This document shows positions 1 to 6,539 of a stretch of DNA of 64,000 nucleotides, piece by piece. Under the pieces are notes generated by a model. It was not told the DNA's origin. It did not search any database and saw nothing but the letters and a program-made list of their open reading frames with translations. Numbering within the stretch: the stretch's first letter is position 1; the number at the start of each line of letters is the position of its first letter. The stretch lies in the NCBI GenBank assembly GCA_949948735.1, contig CATLGV010000022.1:1-64000 (forward strand). Reading direction: 5' to 3'. Both the position numbers and the translations under genes were made by a program. The DNA comes from an uncultured Lachnospiraceae bacterium (GTDB taxonomy: Bacteria > Bacillota > Clostridia > Lachnospirales > Lachnospiraceae).

Positions 1-161
1 TGGGCAAGGATGTGAAGATTACGTTCTTAGGCGGCAACGGGAGGACGCTGCGCCTGATGATTGACGCGCCCAGGGAGGTCAATGTGGCAAGAGGAAAGGC
101 CATCGCGAAGCGGGCGGCGGAGCGGGGTGCTCAGGAAGAGGCGGCTTCGGAGGCGGACTGA
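1..161 (+). CDS. csrA: Carbon storage regulator CsrA, C-terminal part (gene begins before the window)
   Basis: The open frame starting at base 3 encodes a fragment beginning GKDVKITFLGGNG and continuing through RLMIDAPREVNVAR to a stop at 159-161. The strands VKITFLG..G..LRLMIDAP..VNV match the beta-strand core of CsrA, a dimeric RNA-binding protein that blocks ribosome access at GGA motifs. The tail after the conserved core is Ala/Glu-rich and longer than in most CsrA proteins. csrA directly upstream of flagellin is the usual clostridial and bacillar order, where CsrA represses flagellin translation and FliW antagonises it. The N-terminus is outside the window. Confidence 0.85.
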   Translation, partial: GKDVKITFLGGNGRTLRLMIDAPREVNVARGKAIAKRAAERGAQEEAASEAD

Positions 162-331
162 GCAGGACATCGGGAGGAGAAGGCCGTTATCCGGACGCGT
201 GCAGACGGTCATGGATGCGGCGGCAGTCATGGTAATAACCGCGGGCAGACGGCAAACGGCGCCGAAAGCCTAAGCCTGCGGCTGTTATAAATACAACTGA
301 ATACAGAAGGCAGCCATAAACCGGAGGACAA

Positions 332-345
332 CAGCCGGACGGCTG
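332..345 (+). promoter_or_regulatory. Hairpin with GGA in the loop, likely CsrA-binding site in the flagellin leader
   Basis: CAGCC (332-336) pairs perfectly with GGCTG (341-345) and presents the tetraloop GGAC (337-340). A GGA in a hairpin loop is the high-affinity CsrA recognition element. It lies about 90 nt upstream of the flagellin start, matching the two-site layout known for Bacillus hag, where one site is an upstream hairpin and the other overlaps the Shine-Dalgarno. Another GGAGGA lies just upstream at 323-328. Confidence 0.6.
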
Positions 346-382
346 CGGAACCAAAGGCGGGCAACGGATTGCCCAGACAAGG

Positions 383-419
383 ATGGGACGAAAAGGTATC
401 CCATTATATGCATGGAGGT
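383..419 (+). promoter_or_regulatory. Leader hairpin and GGA-containing ribosome binding site of flagellin
   Basis: ATGGGA (383-388) pairs perfectly with TCCCAT (399-404) around the loop CGAAAAGGTA. Ten bases later comes the ribosome binding site GGAGGT (414-419), six bases before the ATG at 426. The GGA inside this site is the likely second CsrA target. The position of this site decides the start codon at 426 rather than an in-frame TTG at 369. Confidence 0.55.
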
Positions 420-425
420 ATAACT

Positions 426-1946
426 ATGGTAGTACAGCACAATTTAACAGCAATGAACTCTAACAGAATGTTAGGCATCACACAGGGCACACTGTCCAAG
501 TCCACAGAGAAGCTTTCTTCCGGTTACAAGGTAAACCGTGCGGCAGACGACGCGGCAGGCCTTGCGATTTCCGAGAAAATGAGAAAGCAGATCAGAGGCC
601 TGACACAGGCGTCCGCAAACGCTGAGGACGGCATCAGCTCCGTACAGACGGCAGAAGGCGCATTGACGGAAGTACATGATATGCTTCAGAGAATGAACGA
701 GCTGGCAGTAAAGGCGGCAAACGGCACGAACTCCGAGGACGACCGTTCTTATATCCAGGACGAGATCGACCAGCTTTCACAGGAAATTGACCGTGTAGCG
801 GAGACCACCAAGTTCAACGAGACCTACCTGTTAAAGGGCGACACCAAGAATAAGGATGCGATGGGGTATACGTATTCTTATAAGGCGGTTACGACTGCGG
901 AAGCTGCGACTGTAAAGTTTTCAGATGCAGTAAACGATGGAACGACAGCTTCCCAGCTGGGCGTTGACGCCGTTGCGTTTGGAACGATTGACGGTAAGAA
1001 GGTTACGTCGGATGATGTCAACAAGCTGTTGAAGGCGATTCGGGATCAGGGTATCTCGGTTACGACAAGCACCATTGACAACAAGGTGGCTTATTCGATT
1101 TCATTGAACGGCAGTGATGCGAAGAGCAATTATGATGTTGTTAAGGATACAACTGTTGCATCGGGGTTAAAGTTTAAAATCGTAAATGCAAAGGGCAATG
1201 AAGTTCTTTCTATAACATTAAAAGATGGTATGGCCGCAAACGCGACAGCAGGACGCTCCGAGGTTATAACGGCATATACGGCAACAGCGGCATATGCGGT
1301 GGGAGATGTATATTCCCTGTATGACAAGGACGGCAACAGGATTTCTGAAAATAAGCTGGATCAATATTTTACAGCAAACGCAGATGGTAAGAAAGCGGGT
1401 GCCACATTGAACGCAGGAACAACAGTCAATGAGGTTTTCGCGAATGCGGGCGCACCGAAGGTATATGATGTACTTGGAAAAGAAATATCCGCACAGGCAA
1501 AGCAGGGGATGATAATGGCGACCAAGGATAAGACCGCAGATCTGCACCTTGATTTCCATGTAGGCGCCGACGGCACCGCAAACAACAAGATTAATATCAA
1601 CATCGAGGCGATGAGCGCAAAGAGCCTTGGCGTCAACGGACTCCGTGTAGATGGCACAAACGGCACAAATGCAACGGACGCCATCGAGACCATCGCGGCG
1701 GCAATCAGAAAGGTATCCACCCAGAGATCCGCGCTCGGTGCAGTTCAGAACCGCTTAGAGCATACGATCAACAACCTGGATAACATCGTAGAGAACACGA
1801 CCGCTGCTGAGAGCCAGATCCGCGATACGGATATGGCGACAGAGATGGTGAAGTACTCCAACGCGAATATCCTTTCACAGGCAGGCCAGTCCATGCTGGC
1901 ACAGGCAAATCAGTCTAACCAGGGCGTACTCAGCCTTTTAGGATAG
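426..1946 (+). CDS. hag: Flagellin, 506 residues with large variable centre
   Basis: Structural subunit of the flagellar filament, secreted through the flagellar type III apparatus. The N-terminal D0/D1 region (MVVQHNLTAMNSNRMLG, then STEKLSSGYKVNRAADDAAGLAISEKMR) and the C-terminal region ending LAQANQSNQGVLSLLG are highly conserved. Between about residues 145 and 385 lies a long Ala/Thr/Asp-rich segment corresponding to surface-exposed D2/D3 domains; many clostridial flagellins are only about 270-400 residues. No cysteine was noticed. The start at 426 has GGAGGT six bases upstream. csrA precedes it and a strong terminator follows, so it is probably a single transcription unit with CsrA-controlled translation. 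Confidence 0.96.
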   Translation: MVVQHNLTAMNSNRMLGITQGTLSKSTEKLSSGYKVNRAADDAAGLAISEKMRKQIRGLTQASANAEDGISSVQTAEGALTEVHDMLQRMNELAVKAANGTNSEDDRSYIQDEIDQLSQEIDRVAETTKFNETYLLKGDTKNKDAMGYTYSYKAVTTAEAATVKFSDAVNDGTTASQLGVDAVAFGTIDGKKVTSDDVNKLLKAIRDQGISVTTSTIDNKVAYSISLNGSDAKSNYDVVKDTTVASGLKFKIVNAKGNEVLSITLKDGMAANATAGRSEVITAYTATAAYAVGDVYSLYDKDGNRISENKLDQYFTANADGKKAGATLNAGTTVNEVFANAGAPKVYDVLGKEISAQAKQGMIMATKDKTADLHLDFHVGADGTANNKININIEAMSAKSLGVNGLRVDGTNGTNATDAIETIAAAIRKVSTQRSALGAVQNRLEHTINNLDNIVENTTAAESQIRDTDMATEMVKYSNANILSQAGQSMLAQANQSNQGVLSLLG

Positions 1947-1982
1947 TTATAAGCCTGCAATACAAGCTTTCATACAAAGGAG

Positions 1983-2017
1983 CAGCCCCTCCAAAAAGTG
2001 GAGGGGCTGTTTCTTTG
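1983..2017 (+). terminator. Rho-independent terminator of flagellin
   Basis: A ten-base-pair stem, CAGCCCCTCC (1983-1992) with GGAGGGGCTG (2000-2009), loop AAAAAGT, followed by a T-rich tract TTTCTTT. Confidence 0.92.
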
Positions 2018-2216
2018 TGCTGCAGAAGGTTATGTGTGGCAAATTGGAAATGAAAGTGGTATAATCAGACTGAAGCGAATTGAGCTTATGAAGATGATGA
2101 CTCCTTTCATTTTGAAACAGCAAAAGGAGTGAATGATTTTGGCTTGGGTACAATTTGGGTACACCAGATTTGAAACCACATAAATAATCTAATTTTAGGA
2201 TGAGCAGAGAAAATAA

Positions 2217-2511
2217 TCCAAACAGCTGGCGGATTTAAATGAGAATAATAAAATACTTTCTATTGTATCCTATATTGTTGATCCCAATATGCGCAGGAAG
2301 GGAATTTCAAAGGCATTGTTAAATTATGCCTGTCAATATGCAGAAGAGAATGGATATGACTATGTAGAGGGGGAATCCGGTCAAAGGAGAATTTAATATA
2401 AAGGACTGTGGCGGTTCTGCCTCAATGTATATTAGTCAGGGGGTTGAAATGATTGATATTCCCAATGGCATTATTGCAAGAGAAAAATTAATTAGTAAAA
2501 AATGCATTTGA
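2217..2511 (+). pseudogene. GNAT acetyltransferase relic, frameshifted and lacking its N-terminus
   Basis: One frame reads LSIVSYIVDPNMRRKGISKA followed by LLNYACQYAEENGYDYVEGE, with the acetyl-CoA-binding R/Q-x-x-G-x-G/A pattern visible as RRKGIS. It then breaks. A second frame continues with IKDCGGSASMYISQGVEMID, a typical GNAT C-terminus, and stops at 2509-2511. No start or N-terminal half is visible. The AT-rich composition differs from the flagellin next door and fits transferred, decaying DNA. Confidence 0.65.
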
Positions 2512-2585
2512 AAAATAGGTTGCCAGCTTTTGTAGGTTTGCTATAATAAATGCGTGTCTAAAGGGACAAACTTTAATACAAAATA

Positions 2586-2613
2586 AGCCTTCCATTTCGG
2601 AGGGCTGTTTTTC
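2586..2613 (+). terminator. Terminator hairpin after the acetyltransferase relic
   Basis: AGCCTTCC (2586-2593) pairs with GGAGGGCT (2599-2606) with one G-T wobble, followed by GTTTTTC. It probably belonged to the decayed upstream gene. From here to about 2910 I see no coding sequence, only the hairpin at 2786-2832. Confidence 0.7.
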
Positions 2614-2785
2614 TGCAAGTCTTGAAAAAGCCTTATTTTGCGGACTTTCTTGGATTCTATCTCTTTCTATGTTTTGTGCTGACTTCTAAAATTTCCATAG
2701 AATAATGAATCTTCAAATCAGGAGGATTGCATTGTATTCGCAAATGCACACCCTTCTGAGGGCAGCAGGAGCAAAAATCAATATT

Positions 2786-2832
2786 CGCTAAAAAGTATGA
2801 TTCCGGCATCAAGCCGTGAGAACCTTTTAGCG
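2786..2832. repeat. Nested inverted repeat (47 nt) of unknown role in a gene-free stretch
   Basis: CGCTAAAAAG (2786-2795) is nearly complementary to CTTTTAGCG (2824-2832), with one extra A. Inside lies a second hairpin, CGGCATCAAGCCG. There is no T-tract, so it is not an ordinary terminator. It could be an end structure of a lost mobile element or part of a phage untranslated region. Confidence 0.35.
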
Positions 2833-2910
2833 GATAATTTTATATACGGAATTGCCTCGGAAAATTTGTAGACATTCAAAACTCCGCCGGGGCGGGGCTG
2901 GTATTTTTTC

Positions 2911-3198
2911 TTATGCGGCGGTGAAGCCCTGGGCTGCAAGTGCCTCTGCCAATTCTTCGTTCTTCTCGCCGGTGAGGGTTCCGTTCTTGTCAATGGTGTA
3001 ATTGCTTATCGTAAAGCCATAGGTCGGGGCTTTCATGTATACTGGAGCCGTGCCGATATAATTCCCTACGGCGGTCGCTAATTTTTTTCTGCGTGGCCCG
3101 GTTACATTGTAGTGGATTTCCATGCTCCCAGTTTTCTCGCCCTCGGATTCTTCCACCGCCTGCTCGGTGGTTTCCTCGCCTTCCGGCTCTGCTTCCAC
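2911..3198 (-). CDS. Small phage-associated protein of the 'virulence-related protein' type
   Basis: The core MEIHYNVTGPRRKKLATAVG, followed by IGTAPVYMKAPTYGFTISNY and an IDKNGTL motif, resembles short proteins from clostridial prophages usually annotated 'virulence-related protein', whose function is unknown. The maximal frame starts at a GTG (3198) without a visible ribosome binding site and adds an acidic stretch; the conserved part begins at Met 26 (3123). The gene points against the tail genes that follow, and the two meet near 3200, which looks like a deletion junction. The frame is intact, but expression is doubtful. Confidence 0.5.
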   Translation of the reverse strand: MEAEPEGEETTEQAVEESEGEKTGSMEIHYNVTGPRRKKLATAVGNYIGTAPVYMKAPTYGFTISNYTIDKNGTLTGEKNEELAEALAAQGFTAA

Positions 3199-3204
3199 TC
3201 GGCT

Positions 3205-3417
3205 TCCAGTCCGGGCATTGAGGGGAAGACCAATGAGGAGAGCCGGGAGGTGCAGACGGAGACGCTTACGATTAAGGCAACGCCGCTGCCAGGCGGCATG
3301 GTGAAGGCGAAGACGGGGGATACCACGGATGCGGCAGTATATAATGGCTGGTATGCGGCGGTGTATATGCCTGCGGCTGTGCCGGAGAATGGGAATGGGG
3401 AGGAGGAAACGGTATGA
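3205..3417 (+). pseudogene. Phage major tail tube protein, C-terminal remnant
   Basis: The frame reads EVQTETLTIKATPLPGGMVK, then AKTGDTTDAAVYNGWYAAVY, ending at 3417. This matches the C-terminus of the major tail (tube) proteins of siphovirus-like prophages in Firmicutes (phi13-like). The N-terminal two thirds are missing and the frame runs into the opposite-strand gene at about 3200. The stop overlaps the start of the tail assembly chaperone, which is the normal phage gene order. Confidence 0.7.
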
Positions 3418-3790
3418 GCATGACGAAGATGATTGAGATTGACGGGCGGGAGGTGGCGTTCCGCGCCTCTGCCGCCATTCCCCGGATTTACCGGCTGAAA
3501 TTCCAGAGGGATATCTATAAGGATCTGAGCGCGTTGGAGAAGGCGGTGGGGAAGGAGGACGAGGGAAACTCGAACCTGGATTTGTTCTCGCTGGAAATGT
3601 TTGAGAATATCGCCTATGTGATGGCGAAGCACGCGGACGGGTCTATCCCGGATACGCCGAGGAATGGCTGGACGGGTTCGGGACGTTCTCCATTTACTAG
3701 GTGCTGCCGAAGCTGATCGAGCTGTGGGGGCTGAATGTGAGGACGGATGCGGAGGCTAAAAAAAACTTCGCCCAACAGACCGGCCAATGA
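3414..3790 (+). pseudogene. Phage tail assembly chaperone (gpG-like), broken by a frameshift and a nonsense codon
   Basis: Begins MSMTKMIEIDGREVAFRASA and continues through FQRDIYKDLSALEKAVG to AKHADGSIPD, typical of Firmicutes phage tail chaperones. Near 3654 the reading must shift by one base to continue as YAEEWLDGFGTFSIY. A TAG (about 3702) then interrupts before VLPKLIELWGLN; the usual residue there is Gln, so a CAG to TAG change is likely. The segment ends with A8C (3758-3766) and a stop at 3788-3790. Two independent lesions mean the tail genes are no longer functional. Confidence 0.75.
3760..3766 (+). promoter_or_regulatory. Slippery heptamer A AAA AAC for -1 ribosomal frameshifting (relic)
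   Basis: Tail assembly chaperones of long-tailed phages are made as G and G-T proteins through a programmed -1 frameshift. In the chaperone frame the bases read A AAA AAC at 3760-3766, the canonical X XXY YYZ pattern. Slipping back one base here enters the frame of the following GT segment without meeting a stop. The site survives although the upstream G gene is broken. Confidence 0.65.
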
Positions 3791-3957
3791 CAACGCCGCT
3801 GTTTCTGCTTCGGTGCGTGCAGCTGGGGCTTTCTATCCGGGATTTAGATTTGCTTACTATCGGGATGGTGAATGATATGTACGTGGAGAGCCGGAATGAT
3901 GGGTGTCCGGAGGCGTATCTGGAATTGGCTACGCAGGCGGATTTCGACAATTTTTGA
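3787..3957 (+). CDS. Phage tail chaperone second segment (GT-type), 56 residues
   Basis: Encodes MTTPLFLLRCVQLGLSIRDL, then DLLTIGMVNDMYVESRND and ends DFDNF. This is the typical T extension of Firmicutes phage tail assembly chaperones, which bridges the tail tube and the tape measure during assembly. It starts within the last codons of the G gene and is also reachable by -1 frameshifting at 3760-3766. The frame is intact but belongs to a non-functional tail module, so it is probably a relic. Confidence 0.65.
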   Translation: MTTPLFLLRCVQLGLSIRDLDLLTIGMVNDMYVESRNDGCPEAYLELATQADFDNF

Positions 3958-4074
3958 TTATGTTCGGATTGTGGGGGCATCCTTTTTCTGGTATACTTAG
4001 CGGTGGGAGAAGGCTGCTTTTTCAGAAGTGGATGTAATAATAAACCGAATACGGATTAGGGTAGGGGGTGGATT

Positions 4075-4632
4075 GTGGGAAAGACCTTTAAACATATGGA
4101 TTTACAGCAGAGATTGAAATTAAAGGAAATGATTGATTCAGGATGCAGTATTCTTGAAGTGGCAAATGCTTTAGAGGTTCACCGTTCCGCTGTGTACCGG
4201 GAAATTGAGAGGGGCGGCATGAAGGGCGGGTATGCCCCGTACTATGCACAGTCAATGTATGAGGGAAGGCTAAAGAAAAAGGGGCGGCCAGAATGTAAAC
4301 TTTCTAATAAGGATTTGGCAGAATATATTTCTGGTTTGATTTTGGAAGAACATTTAAGCCCTGAGAAGATAGTTGATCTGCTGGTGGAAGATGATAGGAG
4401 ATTTCCCGATGTACCGCAGTCTCCGAATACAATTTATAATGCGATTGACAAGGGCTTAATACCGAATGTGACCAGAGAGTCGTTGCTTTCTAAATCATGT
4501 ACGGTATTTAGCGGAGGGCAGATTTGTATCCCTAAATGGGTATTGGATAAATTGGAGATAAGAGACGGGGATACATTGCAGCTGGAAGTTACAAAGAAAA
4601 ATGAAATCATTTATCGAAAAACAGAGGAATAA
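4075..4632 (+). CDS. IS30-like helix-turn-helix protein fused to a SpoVT/AbrB domain (185 aa)
   Basis: Residues 1-60 (LQQRLKLKEMIDSGCSILEV, then HRSAVYREIERG) match the N-terminal HTH of IS30-family transposases. Residues 80-130 (EEHLSPEKIVDLL and SPNTIYNAIDKGLI) match the next IS30 helical region, but no DDE catalytic domain follows. Instead residues 143-182 (VFSGGQICIPKWVLDKLEI, then GDTLQLEV) form a SpoVT/AbrB swapped-hairpin DNA-binding domain, common in transition-state regulators and MazE-type antitoxins. It is probably a regulator or antitoxin for the next genes. Start is GTG with an AGGGGGTG ribosome binding site. AT-rich, with an intact frame inside prophage debris. Confidence 0.7.
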   Translation: MGKTFKHMDLQQRLKLKEMIDSGCSILEVANALEVHRSAVYREIERGGMKGGYAPYYAQSMYEGRLKKKGRPECKLSNKDLAEYISGLILEEHLSPEKIVDLLVEDDRRFPDVPQSPNTIYNAIDKGLIPNVTRESLLSKSCTVFSGGQICIPKWVLDKLEIRDGDTLQLEVTKKNEIIYRKTEE

Positions 4633-4681
4633 TTTTTCAAGTTCATTATTGAAATTTGTATATGAAAAGGGGAGTAGTGCT

Positions 4682-5293
4682 ATGGCAATAACACAGATTG
4701 CATTTGAAATACCACCAGAAATACAAGCGGGAATTGATGCAGGTGCATTATTACGGTTCGGCGGTGTTATTCGAGATAGGGCAGGACATATGGTGAAACA
4801 TCTGGAAGAAGTTTCTATACCAGAGGCGGATAATAGTGCCGGGGAAAGTACGATTGTTCAATTTGCAAAAAAGAATAAATATTTTATCATTGGAACTGCG
4901 ATTGCAGCAATAACAGCAGGGGTTATTTATGTTGTGGTTAAAAATAAGAAAAACAAAGAAGAACAGATTCCGAAGTGTGTGGCTGATTTTAATGAATCAT
5001 TTGCTGAATATGCAGATTTGATTAAAATGGGAGCTGTAAGTGAGGAAAAAATTGATAAAGTTATGACAGCGTTAGAAGAAATAAAAAGGAATCAAGAGAA
5101 AGAAACAATTACCATAACATTTTCTGCCGAAAATATTATTCTTTTACTTGGCATGGTAAGAGACTATACGATGAAATTTGCAGAAGCAAATTCATTTGAA
5201 ATACAGGAAGAAGATATAAAAGAGCATGATGAAATAGATGAATTACAACATTATTTGAAAATACAGAAACAGATATTTGAAAAATGTGCATGA
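4682..5293 (+). CDS. Single-pass membrane protein of unknown function, partner of the HTH-AbrB gene
   Basis: 203 residues. The N-terminus (MAITQIAFEIPPEIQAGIDA, then LLRFGGVIRD and GHMVKHLEEV) looks like a small folded domain. One membrane helix follows at about residues 60-85 (FIIGTAIAAITAGVIYVVV) with a Lys-rich cytoplasmic flank (KNKKNKEE), then a charged helical C-terminus with coiled-coil character. The in-frame upstream ATG at 4601 lies inside the previous gene and has no ribosome binding site; the ATG at 4682 has GGGGAG at the right distance. I have an impression that similar pairs occur near AbrB-type genes in other Clostridia, but I cannot name the family. Confidence 0.6.
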   Translation: MAITQIAFEIPPEIQAGIDAGALLRFGGVIRDRAGHMVKHLEEVSIPEADNSAGESTIVQFAKKNKYFIIGTAIAAITAGVIYVVVKNKKNKEEQIPKCVADFNESFAEYADLIKMGAVSEEKIDKVMTALEEIKRNQEKETITITFSAENIILLLGMVRDYTMKFAEANSFEIQEEDIKEHDEIDELQHYLKIQKQIFEKCA

Positions 5294-5330
5294 AATAAGA
5301 CGTTTTAAACTGAAAAGAAAGTAGGGCACC

Positions 5331-5855
5331 ATGGATAGAAACGTAAATATTATTGTTGGCCTGAATGGTGAGAAGATTGTCCTGATCAACGATATCCGTT
5401 TTAAGGGCAAAAAGCGGGAAGACTGGAAAGAAGTAGAGAGCTATCTCAAAGAGTATGTCGGGGAATTTTACGAGATTGCGGAATCGTCTGAAAAGATATT
5501 CATTTCCAGCAGTTTCCCGGATGAATACGCCGGTTCAGAGAGCAGGCTTGCCTTAAAAGGTGCTGTCGCGAAGGCCAAGGCCAATGCGGCGCAAGGGATA
5601 CCGGAGCTGATTCAGATTGCCACGAATGGGGAGTATTCGGAGAATACGAAAAAGAAGCATGAGAAAGACGCTAAATATGGCTGGTATCGGTATGATGTAC
5701 GGTTTGCCTTGCCAGTATATGATGATAAGAGCGGCGAGGTCTGCCGGTACAATATCTTTTTTGCCCGGATGCTGGTGCGCCATGATGCGGACGATAAGAA
5801 ATATTTTTATGACCTGCTGGCAATAAAAAAAGAAACGAGCAGCCCGCTTGAGTAA
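5331..5855 (+). CDS. Phage/mobile-element protein, possibly a PBECR-type nuclease domain (174 aa)
   Basis: Stand-alone 174-residue protein. The core (GLNGEKIVLINDIRFKGKK, KANAAQGIPELIQIATNGEY, then KYGWYRYDVRFALPVYDD and a C-terminal IKKETSSPLE) resembles the C-terminal domains of phage MuF-type and polymorphic-toxin proteins that I associate with the phage Barnase-EndoU-ColicinE5/D-RelE-like (PBECR) nucleases. The assignment is from memory and the active site is not verified. No signal peptide or membrane segment is seen. GC content is higher than in the two preceding genes, so it may have joined the cassette separately. It could act as a toxin, as a phage morphogenesis accessory, or as neither. 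Confidence 0.45.
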   Translation: MDRNVNIIVGLNGEKIVLINDIRFKGKKREDWKEVESYLKEYVGEFYEIAESSEKIFISSSFPDEYAGSESRLALKGAVAKAKANAAQGIPELIQIATNGEYSENTKKKHEKDAKYGWYRYDVRFALPVYDDKSGEVCRYNIFFARMLVRHDADDKKYFYDLLAIKKETSSPLE

Positions 5856-6069
5856 AAACTGTACGGTGAAAACCCATCTCTTTTACGAATAATTGTATCG
5901 GAAGGATGAGGTTTTGTCAATAGAAAAACAGAAGAATTTCTGTATACAAAAAATTCCATATTGAGATTATTATTGGGCATCGGTAAGCAATGACCGGTGC
6001 TTTCTTTATGCCTGCGGCTCGGATTCGTCCGGGCTTTTTTCATGCTGTTTTTGAGGGGAGGTGGTCTTG

Positions 6070-6306
6070 GTGGCGAACCGGATCAAGGGCATTACGGTGG
6101 AGATTGGCGGCGATACTACCAAACTGCAGACCGCCTTGAAAGGGGTCAATACGGAAATACGTAATACCCAGTCCCAGCTGCGGGATGTGGAGAAGCTGGA
6201 AACTTTGAGGACAGCGGCGGAGCAGGCCAATACTGTCCTCGCCAATGGGGAGATTTCTCAGGAGCAGTACGATGCGCTGCAGCGGGAGATCATCGAGCTC
6301 GAGTAG
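6070..6306 (+). pseudogene. Phage tape measure protein, N-terminal remnant with internal deletion
   Basis: Reads VANRIKGITVEIGGDTTKLQ, then TALKGVNTEIRNTQSQLRDV, the very conserved start of tape measure proteins of Firmicutes siphophages. After DVEKL the text jumps to ETLRTAAEQANTVLANGEIS, skipping roughly 30 residues normally present, and a stop follows at 6304-6306. The normal protein exceeds 700 residues. GTG at 6070 is preceded by GGGGAGGTGG. Downstream to 6510 I see only a short open fragment (6396-6495) I cannot assign. Confidence 0.8.
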
Positions 6307-6510
6307 TAAACAGAAAGCCGGGAAGCCGCATAAACACTGCGTGTTCCGGGATCATCAGGGCTGCCGTTCCGGTCATTACAAAAGGAATTTTCAGACCATG
6401 GCAGGGTAAGATTAGCCAAGGTAAAGATGGAGCGAAACCTCTTGTTTGGCTACATGAATTTGAAAAGAATAGTAAATTGGAAGCGGAAGAATAGACTTTA
6501 TTCTTTTTGC

Positions 6511-6539
6511 AACCGGGTGCGCCGGCACCCGGTTTTTTT
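6511..6539 (+). terminator. Strong terminator, also one copy of a 24-bp dispersed palindrome
   Basis: AACCGGGTGC (6511-6520) pairs perfectly with GCACCCGGTT (6525-6534) around GCCG, followed on the plus strand by a run of seven T. It stops transcription coming from the prophage side. The T-run overlaps the stop codon of the minus-strand MocR gene. A second copy with one base change lies at 43957-43980. Confidence 0.85.

Noticed and set aside
369-425. TTG start for flagellin giving 19 extra residues
   Set aside because: Flagellin N-termini begin near MxVQHN, and the GGAGGT site fits only the ATG at 426.
6396-6495. Open fragment reading WQGKISQGKDGAKPLVWLHE and ending at a TAG
   Set aside because: It has no start codon in a sensible place and no family match; it could be a phage relic but the support is too thin.
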